Origin: Methanobacteriota archaeon
GTDB taxonomy: Archaea > Thermoplasmatota > Poseidoniia > Poseidoniales > Thalassarchaeaceae
Length of the DNA: 6,192 nt
Reading direction: 5' to 3'
Assembly (NCBI GenBank): GCA_014384685.1
Contig: JACNFL010000089.1
Location: 1 to 6,192, forward strand
The position numbers and the translations under genes were made by a program. Positions within the stretch are counted from its first letter, which is position 1. Each line of letters starts with the position of its first letter. This document shows positions 1 to 5,695 of this stretch, piece after piece. The notes beneath the pieces are model-generated. The model was not told where the DNA came from and searched no databases. It saw only the letters and a list, made by a program, of their open reading frames with translations.

Positions 1-2744
1 ATGGCATCGGGTGGGACTTCAACACGACAATTGACGAAAAGGGTGCCATTTGCAGGGATTGTGGAATTCCCAGCACAGGGTGAAAGCCATGATGCATTCT
101 CAGATGGGGTAAAAGCAGTCCAATCAATTTCTATCTCCAACGGATCCATGACATTTGTTCTCATATTTCTTCTATAGACTCCTAGAAGGATACCATCCCC
201 GTCGCGCTGAGTTGGAAAACCAAGACGCACCTCGGCTTGTCCACTTGCGTATGAATGATAGGTGACCATTGAGTATTCACTGTTAGCCTCCATCTCTCCA
301 GAATCAACTAAAGAATTGTTGTTTGAATCATTCCACCATTTCCCATCACCATCATCATCATGCCAACGCATCAACTCAATGTATACACGATTTTCTTCGT
401 ACATGTCATCATTGCCATCAAACCCAGCACCTGGAAGAGTAACTCGTGCACGAATTATTGAAGTGTCGTTAGAGAGTGAGAGATTAGCATCTCCTTTTAT
501 GTGAACAGGAATCAAAATATCCGGCCTATCTGCCTGATAACCATCCCACCCTAAAGTGGTTGAAGAGTTCCACACTTGCGTATGATGGGCTGTTGGCTCA
601 AGAGAAGCACCGTCCCAAGATATGTTGACAGGAGTTCCACCTGTTCCATTAACCGTAAAGTTCGCCCATGAAGATTGCCCAGGGAATAGGATATTCGTAT
701 TGGCTTCGCGATGAACACCATGATTTGAACCAGCCATCCATGAGGCAGGAGTAACCCATGCTGAACCATTTGCACCTTGAATCACTGATACTGCTCTGCT
801 GATATTTGCAAACCCACCACCTTGTACTAATGGATCGTAACCACGGTCATCAGCTGTTGACATCAACAGGTCACGGACTGTTTGAGAATCTGGATACACA
901 CCATATTCCTGCATCCATGCATCGTAAATTAATGCAACTAATCCTGCCGCTATGGGGGTTGCAAGTGAAGTGCCCCCCCAAGTTTTGTACGCAGAATTTG
1001 CATTGGTTACATCATTCAGACCCCTGTTTCCAGTAGCCGACCAGCCAACTGTTACGATATCAGGGTCTAGTCGGCTTGCTGAATTTGGTCCACGATTAGA
1101 CCAAGGAGCCGCATCTCCCCAAGTCCCGCCATGAGATTGACCTGCTTGGGAAGAAAATGCACCGACTGAGATGATTCCATGTGAACCACCAGGAGAGGCC
1201 GCAGTTCCATATCCATGGCCGCCATTACCCATTGCAACGAGGAAAGTTGTGTTCTTGGAGTGTACTCTTGTCAGCCAATCTAGATACAGTGACATTTGGT
1301 CAGTACCATCATTGTGAACATTCGACCAGCCAAATGAAAACGAACCTACCTGAGCTTCGTCCCCACTATCTGTTACACCATCATACCCTTCGGCTAGAAA
1401 TCTCCAAGCATCAAGGAAAGAACCGCCAGCATAAAAATCAGCAACAGAAATTAATTCGGAATTAGGAGCCATCCCCAATACCTTGCCATTTGCAATTTCC
1501 CCTTGTGCAGCAACTGCTGATGCACAAAGTGTACCATGATTTCCACCGGGGTCATTTATGTCGTCAATCATGAATAATGTCAAGTTTCCAGAACCAGATA
1601 TACGATTCTGAAATCCAGCTCTTGCAGCATAAGAAGCGCTGTACGGAACGCCATTTACCCCATCACTAACCCAATACAAAAGGCCACCAGATTGGTCCCA
1701 CAACCCATCATCGTCTGTGTCTAAACCAGAGGTTTCACTGCCTCGGCGCATTGGTTTTTCTTCGCTGAAATTTCCATCTCTGTCAAAATCAACATATACT
1801 GTTTCATAAATTCCAGCAGTAAAATCATCAACAACCAAAATATTGACTTCACCACCAGCCCTTACAATCAATTGAGAATCAGGATGAAGACCATAATGAT
1901 AAGTGCCTGAAAGTGAAGGAAGTAAACCAGAAACAATGAATCCAGTTGAATCAAGGACTGAATTATTGTTAGAATCATTATCTAAATTTGAAGTGTCTGA
2001 ATAGTATGAACCCCTATTCAACGGATATGAATCACCATCTTTCAGCCAAATATCAACACTACGTGGATCCCACATTATTGGCCAGCCATCATAGGGGTTG
2101 CTAGAGTCATTAACCCTAGCCTGAGTTCCATTCAAATCAGGATGAGCGAAATCAATTCCTGAATCCACAACTGCCACTTTTACCCCAGAACCATTTACAC
2201 CCATAGACCATGAATCCGTTGCACCATGCAACTCACCAGTCCTCACTGAGAGGGGTTCAATTGAGTCAGTTGAGAAAGGTTCAGGGGAGCCTGGATTCTC
2301 AAAAATGGACATAACTCCCACGATTCCGAGTAACTTAGGAACGACATTAGCAGGCAAAATGAGTTTGCGATGCTCGATAATACCTGATGATGGAGTGGTT
2401 TCAGAGAATGATTGACCATTAATTGGTTGAGATTGTTTTATTCCATATCCATGGGATTTTTGCCAATTATCTAGAGAAAACAAATCACGTGTAATCACAT
2501 AGACTTCAACCTGTTCTTCACCACGAACCCACCATTGAGGTGCCGGTGGCCAAATTTGGGCATCGTTTGTATTTAGAGAAATAATATCCGAATTATTAGT
2601 GGATACATTATCATCAGATTGAGCTGAAATGGTTTCAAGAGGTTGAAAATCATGGGTTCCTGACCATGGCATTAAAATCATGAGAAAGAGAATGAGGATA
2701 GCCCTCATGGCCAAAGGTTCCCTAACCATATGCATCGGATTCAT
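1..2744 (-). CDS. Secreted subtilisin-like serine protease (peptidase family S8), C-terminus cut by the window edge
   Basis: An endopeptidase of the S8 family, exported and probably used outside the cell to break down protein. The frame is open from ATG 2744 to base 1 (914 complete codons, no stop), so the 3' end is missing. An in-frame TAA lies upstream. Residues about 13-29 (MRAILILFLMILMPWSG) form a signal peptide or membrane anchor. Residues about 65-150 look like an inhibitory propeptide ending in a 'VPKLLGIVGV' stretch. The catalytic domain spans about 180-660: Asp194 in VVDSGID, His403 in GNHGT, oxyanion Asn507 in AMGNGG, Ser593 in GTSLATP. Asp and His are 209 residues apart, against about 32 in subtilisin, leaving an acidic insertion with DFDRDGN (319-325) and DTDDDGLWD (342-350), possibly calcium-binding. 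Large insertions here are known in pyrolysin and tripeptidyl peptidase II. Beyond 660 lies a beta-rich region with another acidic loop (795-817), Cys890 and Cys906 (possible disulfide), and many N-x-S/T sites. The start is uncertain: ATGs at 2744, 2735, 2729 and 2708 are in frame, none with a clear ribosome site; 2708 gives the most typical signal peptide. Confidence 0.93.
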   Translation of the reverse strand, partial: MNPMHMVREPLAMRAILILFLMILMPWSGTHDFQPLETISAQSDDNVSTNNSDIISLNTNDAQIWPPAPQWWVRGEEQVEVYVITRDLFSLDNWQKSHGYGIKQSQPINGQSFSETTPSSGIIEHRKLILPANVVPKLLGIVGVMSIFENPGSPEPFSTDSIEPLSVRTGELHGATDSWSMGVNGSGVKVAVVDSGIDFAHPDLNGTQARVNDSSNPYDGWPIMWDPRSVDIWLKDGDSYPLNRGSYYSDTSNLDNDSNNNSVLDSTGFIVSGLLPSLSGTYHYGLHPDSQLIVRAGGEVNILVVDDFTAGIYETVYVDFDRDGNFSEEKPMRRGSETSGLDTDDDGLWDQSGGLLYWVSDGVNGVPYSASYAARAGFQNRISGSGNLTLFMIDDINDPGGNHGTLCASAVAAQGEIANGKVLGMAPNSELISVADFYAGGSFLDAWRFLAEGYDGVTDSGDEAQVGSFSFGWSNVHNDGTDQMSLYLDWLTRVHSKNTTFLVAMGNGGHGYGTAASPGGSHGIISVGAFSSQAGQSHGGTWGDAAPWSNRGPNSASRLDPDIVTVGWSATGNRGLNDVTNANSAYKTWGGTSLATPIAAGLVALIYDAWMQEYGVYPDSQTVRDLLMSTADDRGYDPLVQGGGFANISRAVSVIQGANGSAWVTPASWMAGSNHGVHREANTNILFPGQSSWANFTVNGTGGTPVNISWDGASLEPTAHHTQVWNSSTTLGWDGYQADRPDILIPVHIKGDANLSLSNDTSIIRARVTLPGAGFDGNDDMYEENRVYIELMRWHDDDGDGKWWNDSNNNSLVDSGEMEANSEYSMVTYHSYASGQAEVRLGFPTQRDGDGILLGVYRRNMRTNVMDPLEIEIDWTAFTPSENASWLSPCAGNSTIPANGTLFVNCRVEVPPDA

Positions 2745-2746
2745 AC

Positions 2747-2765
2747 CGAGCCCTTGAAGGGCTCG
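2747..2765. repeat. Near-perfect palindrome / hairpin just upstream of the protease start
   Basis: CGAGCCCTTGAAGGGCTCG is symmetric around one central base: nine complementary positions on each side, realistically an 8-bp GC-rich stem with a 3-base loop in RNA. It ends two bases before the first possible ATG (2744) of the protease on the minus strand. If transcribed, the stem would block initiation at 2744 and favour the internal ATGs at 2729 or 2708. It could equally be a DNA operator. No T-run follows it on either strand, so it does not look like a terminator. Confidence 0.55.
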
Positions 2766-2781
2766 CACGGATGATTAACAG

Positions 2782-2793
2782 TTGTAATTACAA
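2782..2793. promoter_or_regulatory. 12-base perfect palindrome TTGTAATTACAA between the protease and tRNA-Gln
   Basis: TTGTAATTACAA equals its own reverse complement. It sits in the middle of the 97-base divergent gap, with its centre about 43 bases from the protease ATG at 2744 and about 54 bases from the tRNA-Gln 5' end. It is the most AT-rich stretch of the gap, so it may be a regulator site or a two-way TATA-like element. Beside it, TCAAA occurs three times (2796, 2804, 2810). Function is inferred from position and symmetry only. Confidence 0.3.
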
Positions 2794-2841
2794 TCTCAAA
2801 GCGTCAAAGTCAAAACCAAGTGGCTTTTGGCCGACACCACT

Positions 2842-2914
2842 AGTTCCGTAGTGTAGTGGTCCATCATCTCTGGTTTTGGTCCAGGGGACGCAGGTTCGAC
2901 TCCTGCCGGGACTA
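2842..2914 (+). tRNA. tRNA-Gln, anticodon UUG, with CCA encoded directly after it
   Basis: The full cloverleaf can be drawn. The acceptor stem AGTTCCG (2842-2848) pairs with CGGGACT (2907-2913), with one T-G wobble. The D arm starts GTGT and contains the conserved GG. The anticodon stem TCTGG/CCAGG encloses the loop TTTTGGT, placing anticodon TTG at 2876-2878, which reads CAA. The T arm is GCAGG-TTCGACT-CCTGC. The discriminator is A2914 and the next three bases (2915-2917) are CCA, so the mature 3' end may be encoded. There is no intron. It belongs to the Gln set through both the anticodon and the archaeal-style GTGTAGTGGT D arm. No clear TATA box lies 25-35 bases upstream. Confidence 0.95.
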
Positions 2915-3018
2915 CCAATTATCATGTTCAAGGAGTGAAACTGACGTTTTGAAAAACTGTTCTATATGCTGTATTTTGGAAAGATAAGAGCATCGCTATT
3001 ATTCAACACTTCCATAGA

Positions 3019-3093
3019 TGCTCGTGCCGGGATTTGAACCCGGGTCGACGGATCGAGAACCCGTCATGATGGGCCGAACTACACCACACAAGC
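3019..3093 (-). tRNA. tRNA-Glu, anticodon CUC
   Basis: Read on the minus strand, the acceptor stem GCTTGTG (3093-3087) pairs with CACGAGC (3026-3020), with one T-G wobble and discriminator A. The D arm begins GTGTAGTTCGGCC. The anticodon stem ACGGG/TCCGT holds the loop TTCTCGA with anticodon CTC at 3057-3055, reading GAG. The T arm is CCGGG-TTCAAAT-CCCGG. The bases after the discriminator are TCT, so CCA must be added after transcription, unlike in the neighbouring tRNA-Gln. There is no intron. The gene converges with tRNA-Gln across about 100 bases, and its 3' trailer can fold back on the acceptor end (GAGCATC with GATGCTC at 2994-2988). Confidence 0.95.
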
Positions 3094-3117
3094 CAAGCAA
3101 GCCGCCCGACTAACCAT

Positions 3118-3127
3118 CGGTATATCA
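3118..3127 (-). promoter_or_regulatory. TATA-like box for tRNA-Glu
   Basis: The minus strand reads TGATATACCG here, about 30 bases upstream of the tRNA-Glu 5' end. That is the right place for an archaeal TATA box if transcription begins a few bases before the mature tRNA. The core ATATACCG recurs upstream of the small gene at 3264. Confidence 0.5.
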
Positions 3128-3153
3128 ACAAACAGGGTGGCTAGAATAACCAG

Positions 3154-3213
3154 ATTCACTTTCACTTTCACCTTTAGATGGCTTGCATACCCACGTTTCA
3201 GTTTCACTTTCAG
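3154..3213. repeat. Two clusters of three TTTCAS hexamers, spaced in phase
   Basis: The first cluster (3154-3171) reads ATTCAC, TTTCAC, TTTCAC. The second (3196-3213) reads TTTCAG, TTTCAC, TTTCAG. The clusters are offset by exactly 42 bases, which is seven hexamers and about four helical turns. They lie between tRNA-Glu and the start of the plus-strand gene cluster, upstream of the TATA-like box at 3234. They could be binding sites for a regulator, or a decaying short tandem repeat; the sequence alone does not decide. Confidence 0.5.
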
Positions 3214-3233
3214 CCTACTCCCTTCATCGTTGA

Positions 3234-3244
3234 TTCATATACCG
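3234..3244 (+). promoter_or_regulatory. TATA-like box for the plus-strand cluster starting at 3264
   Basis: TTCATATACCG has its AT core centred about 25-26 bases before ATG 3264. This matches the archaeal spacing if transcription starts at or next to the ATG, so the mRNA is probably leaderless. In agreement, no Shine-Dalgarno sequence precedes that ATG. The core ATATACCG is shared with the tRNA-Glu box on the other strand. Confidence 0.5.
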
Positions 3245-3263
3245 CCCCTCTCTGGTTCTGTCT

Positions 3264-3524
3264 ATGCAAACAAGCATAAAGAACAGAGAAACGATACTGG
3301 CAGAGGTAGTTCATGAAACTCCTTTTAGAAGCCTTAGAATGAGTAGTGATACAACACATGCAAGCCAAAATGTTAGCCATAGATTAGTTCGCCTAGCAAC
3401 TTCAAGTGGAAGATTAATTACAACAGGTACAGATTCTGATGAATTCAACAAAAATAACAGACCAGGGTGGAGAACTCTTCGCCTCAGAGCTAAAGCAACA
3501 TCAAACATCGAGGTGATTGCTTGA
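3264..3524 (+). CDS. Small basic protein of unknown function, first gene of the cluster
   Basis: An 86-residue protein that I do not recognise. It is rich in Arg, Ser and Thr. It has a likely helix around residues 7-17, then SQNVSHRLVRLATSSGRLIT (34-53) and a probable beta hairpin ending in RPGWRTLRLRAK (66-77). There is no signal peptide, membrane segment or Cys, so it is probably cytoplasmic; a nucleic-acid-binding role is only a guess from the basic residues and the helix-then-strands look. It is believed real because a TATA-like box sits at leaderless distance from its ATG and because its stop overlaps the next start (TTGA at 3521-3524), which has a strong ribosome site inside this gene. 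A 78-residue frame on the opposite strand (3311-3547) is judged a shadow. Confidence 0.7.
   Translation: MQTSIKNRETILAEVVHETPFRSLRMSSDTTHASQNVSHRLVRLATSSGRLITTGTDSDEFNKNNRPGWRTLRLRAKATSNIEVIA
3510..3517 (+). promoter_or_regulatory. Strong ribosome binding site that fixes a TTG start at 3521
   Basis: GAGGTGAT matches eight consecutive bases of the complement of the conserved archaeal 16S rRNA 3' end and lies three bases before TTG 3521. It justifies the rare TTG start, which overlaps the stop of the previous gene. Translation of the two genes is thus probably coupled. Confidence 0.75.
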
Positions 3525-3784
3525 GTAGAACAAAAAGATTGAGACAAGCAGTAGCAGAATACTTAGCTGAACATGGCAGTTCCAATACCGTTGATATCTT
3601 TGACCACCTCAATGATAGATTCTCCTGGGGAGCAACAATGAATCAAGTTGGAAATATACTTGCTAAAGACCTTAGATTTCAGAAAGTAGGTCACGTTCGA
3701 GATTTCTTTCGTGGCGGGCGGTATACAGTATGTGTATGGGATCTATCTTCAACCTCTAACGAGAATATAACGGCGCAGGCATGA
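3521..3784 (+). CDS. Small probable winged-helix protein, second gene of the cluster
   Basis: An 87-residue protein starting at TTG, chosen because of the strong ribosome site just upstream and the TTGA overlap with the previous gene. The pattern suggests a winged helix: helix 1 at about 5-19 (KRLRQAVAEYLAEHG), helix 2 at 22-34, a recognition-type helix at 39-52 (TMNQVGNILAKDLR), then a wing with strands at about 55-74 (HVRDFFRGGRYTVCVWDL) and a loose polar tail. Such folds bind DNA or RNA or act as protein adaptors. I cannot name a family, and regulation of its neighbours is only a possibility. It has no membrane segment. The prenyltransferase frame begins directly after it, so the three genes probably share one transcript. 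Confidence 0.82.
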   Translation: MSRTKRLRQAVAEYLAEHGSSNTVDIFDHLNDRFSWGATMNQVGNILAKDLRFQKVGHVRDFFRGGRYTVCVWDLSSTSNENITAQA

Positions 3785-3785
3785 A

Positions 3786-4712
3786 GTGCCATGCGCGACT
3801 TCAACTTGTTCAATGACAGGCCGCGACTGGTGGACCCTCGCAAGAGGAGTCAATGTGATTATGGGTATTTTCACAGTACCCCTAGGCGCACTAATTGTTG
3901 GTGCTGTGAGCCAAGATAACATCGCAATTCCTCTTTTACTTCATACCTTAAGCGTGGCTTTCTTCATGGCAGGATGGAACGCGTTAAATGATTTACAAGA
4001 CATCAACGCTGATCGAATAAATCACCCAACAAGACCACTGGCATCTGGTGCTATTTCAGAACAATCTGCCAAGATATTTTCTTGGATTTGCTTTGTTCTA
4101 TCAACAATCATGTTGGGAGGAATTATATTCCATGCTGAAAAAACGATTGGGCATTTAGAATGGCTAGATTCAGCAGCAATATGGGGAATCGCATTAATCT
4201 TAATGTCAGCATATGAATTTGATGGAATCCCATTCAACCCTTGCTTGAAAAAGACCGGATTATACGGAAATCTTTCAGTTTCTGGTCTCATCGCTGTAGT
4301 AATTGTTTTCGGTGCTGCCGCAGTTGGGCACGGAACAGAAATCCTCCCATGGTCAGTAGCAATTTGTGCAATGATGATAGGTACTTCTCGAGAAATTATC
4401 AAAGATGTAGAGGATATGGATGGTGACTCCGAGCGCCATACTCTACCAATGAAAATAGGTGCTGAAAAGGCTAGAATGGTTGCTTGGATTTGTGCACTAC
4501 TAGCATTCATCAGTATGGGCATGCCTTTTGCACTAGATCTTTTGCCACTCGGTTACATTGTATTCTTAACGCCAGCTTTGATTTTCCTGACTATGGTCAA
4601 GGCTCCTATTGTAAAAGGTGAAGATACCAAAGCATCTAAATTTCTGAAACGAGCGCTTCTTTTTGGCCTTCTAGGATTCACTGCAACTGGGCTTATTCCA
4701 ATTCTATTTTGA
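3786..4712 (+). CDS. UbiA-family prenyltransferase, probable digeranylgeranylglyceryl phosphate synthase
   Basis: An integral membrane enzyme that probably adds the second geranylgeranyl chain to geranylgeranylglyceryl phosphate, forming the second ether bond of archaeal membrane lipids (EC 2.5.1.42). It is 308 residues long with about eight hydrophobic segments. The first Mg-pyrophosphate motif is NDLQDINAD (N68, D72, D76), followed by RINHPTRPL. The second is KDVEDMDGD (D207, D210, D214) followed by TLPM. LKKTGLYGNLSVS (154-166) and SREIIKDVED are typical of this archaeal subfamily rather than of quinone or heme UbiA enzymes. Another UbiA substrate remains possible. The start is unsure: GTG 3786 lies one base after the previous stop, but ATG 3813 (residue 10, MTGRDWWTLARG) removes an odd Cys-rich leader and fits the family N-terminus better; neither has a ribosome site. 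It is the last gene of the plus-strand cluster and faces argF. Confidence 0.88.
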   Translation: MPCATSTCSMTGRDWWTLARGVNVIMGIFTVPLGALIVGAVSQDNIAIPLLLHTLSVAFFMAGWNALNDLQDINADRINHPTRPLASGAISEQSAKIFSWICFVLSTIMLGGIIFHAEKTIGHLEWLDSAAIWGIALILMSAYEFDGIPFNPCLKKTGLYGNLSVSGLIAVVIVFGAAAVGHGTEILPWSVAICAMMIGTSREIIKDVEDMDGDSERHTLPMKIGAEKARMVAWICALLAFISMGMPFALDLLPLGYIVFLTPALIFLTMVKAPIVKGEDTKASKFLKRALLFGLLGFTATGLIPILF

Positions 4713-4744
4713 ATGCAAAATTTGTTCTTATTAGAAAGTCTTAG
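4713..4744. terminator. Short convergent gap, possible T-rich termination zone
   Basis: Only 32 bases separate the stops of the prenyltransferase (plus) and argF (minus). The plus strand carries TTTGTTCTTATT, a T-rich run of the kind that can end archaeal transcription. The minus strand has only short T-runs. No hairpin is visible. The two transcripts may overlap at their 3' ends. Confidence 0.25.
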
Positions 4745-5695
4745 TTAATATTCCATCAATTCAGCATAGGTTGTCCATGCTTCATTATCAATCAAGTAAG
4801 TTAGTAGTGACATTTGTACCCACATACGATTCTCAGCCTGATCAAATACCACTGAATTGTCGCTATCAATTACTGAATCAGTTACCTCATCACCTCGGTG
4901 AGCGGGCAAGCAATGCATGAAAATATAGTCATCTTTGGCATGGCTAACCAATTTATCATTGATTTGAAATCCCTCAAACGCTTTAATCTTGTCAACTAAG
5001 TCTTCTTCACCCATTGAAATGAACACGTCGGTGTAAATTACATCAGCGTCAGTAACGGCTTCAATAGGGTCGTTGGTTTCAGATATTGTCGCTCCGCTTT
5101 TCTCTGCTAATTTCTTAGCACGCTCAACAATATCCGAATCTGGCTCAAATCCTTTTGGAACAGCCCAACACACATCACAACCCATCATAACACCGGCTAG
5201 CATTAAGTCGTGTAATACATTATTACCATCGCCAACCCAAGCAATCTTTACTTTAGACAAGTCATCTTTATGTTCCATTATTGTCATTAAATCAGCAGCG
5301 GCTTGGCATGGGTGATTTTTGTATGAAAGGGCATTAATTACAGGGACTGATGATTTATCAGCTAATTCAACAACATCAGAGTGATCATAACAGCGATAAG
5401 TAATCGCACCAAGATAACGTGATAGAACCATTGCCGTATCACCCACTGTCTCGGATTTCCCTAGTTGAATATCGGCCTTTAACAATGTCAAAGGGTAACC
5501 GCCCAACTTGTTAATTCCAACCTCGAAAGAGACTCTAGTTCTTGTACTTGGTTTTTCATATATTGACCCAATAGCAATTCCATCTAATGGAGTGAACGAA
5601 GGGGCAACTTCATCATCACCCTTGAAAGTTATAGCCCATTCTAAAATTGAGGAAAAATCCTCTGCCACATCATCAATAGCAAGTAAATTAGTCAT
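4745..5695 (-). CDS. argF: Ornithine carbamoyltransferase
   Basis: A cytoplasmic enzyme of arginine synthesis: carbamoyl phosphate plus ornithine gives citrulline. Its 316 residues fit the family length. Carbamoyl phosphate binding is shown by STRTR (50-54), Arg101 in AITYR and HPCQ (128-131). Ornithine binding is shown by DGNN (156-159), the SMG loop in TDVFISMGEE (222-231) and HCLPAHRG (261-268). FDQAENRM (284-291) near the end is also typical. HPCQ and HCLPA separate it from aspartate carbamoyltransferase. The frame is open up to an ATG at 5812, but that would add 39 residues without family resemblance and run deep into the upstream gene. ATG 5695 gives MTNLLAID and overlaps that gene's stop by eight bases (ATGACTAA); ATG 5704 is a close alternative. 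It is probably translated from a shared mRNA with the GTPase gene. No promoter of its own is seen. Confidence 0.96.
   Translation of the reverse strand: MTNLLAIDDVAEDFSSILEWAITFKGDDEVAPSFTPLDGIAIGSIYEKPSTRTRVSFEVGINKLGGYPLTLLKADIQLGKSETVGDTAMVLSRYLGAITYRCYDHSDVVELADKSSVPVINALSYKNHPCQAAADLMTIMEHKDDLSKVKIAWVGDGNNVLHDLMLAGVMMGCDVCWAVPKGFEPDSDIVERAKKLAEKSGATISETNDPIEAVTDADVIYTDVFISMGEEDLVDKIKAFEGFQINDKLVSHAKDDYIFMHCLPAHRGDEVTDSVIDSDNSVVFDQAENRMWVQMSLLTYLIDNEAWTTYAELMEY

Noticed and set aside
551..775. Minus-strand open frame of 74 codons inside the protease
   Set aside because: It is in another frame on the same strand as the protease, whose frame is well supported through this stretch.
262..1465. 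Five plus-strand open frames of 60-94 codons under the protease
   Set aside because: They lie opposite a continuous minus-strand frame with clear S8 motifs, lack ribosome sites and have no protein-like pattern; antisense shadows.
2918..3018. C/D box guide RNA between the two tRNAs
   Set aside because: No properly spaced C and D boxes were found on either strand.
2842..3093. tRNA genes as attachment site for an integrated element
   Set aside because: No copy of either tRNA 3' end recurs in the window, and no integrase or phage-like gene is present.
3154..3213. CRISPR-like array
   Set aside because: The units are only six bases long, mostly back to back, with one gap; there are no long repeats and spacers or cas genes.
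3311..3547. Minus-strand 78-codon frame with a hydrophobic C-terminal stretch, resembling a small membrane protein or toxin
   Set aside because: It is almost wholly antisense to the gene at 3264-3524, which has a TATA-like box and a coupled downstream start; this frame has no ribosome site or promoter.
4022..4522. Minus-strand 166-codon frame antisense to the prenyltransferase
   Set aside because: The plus strand carries both Mg-binding motifs and a full membrane enzyme; the antisense product has no recognisable pattern.
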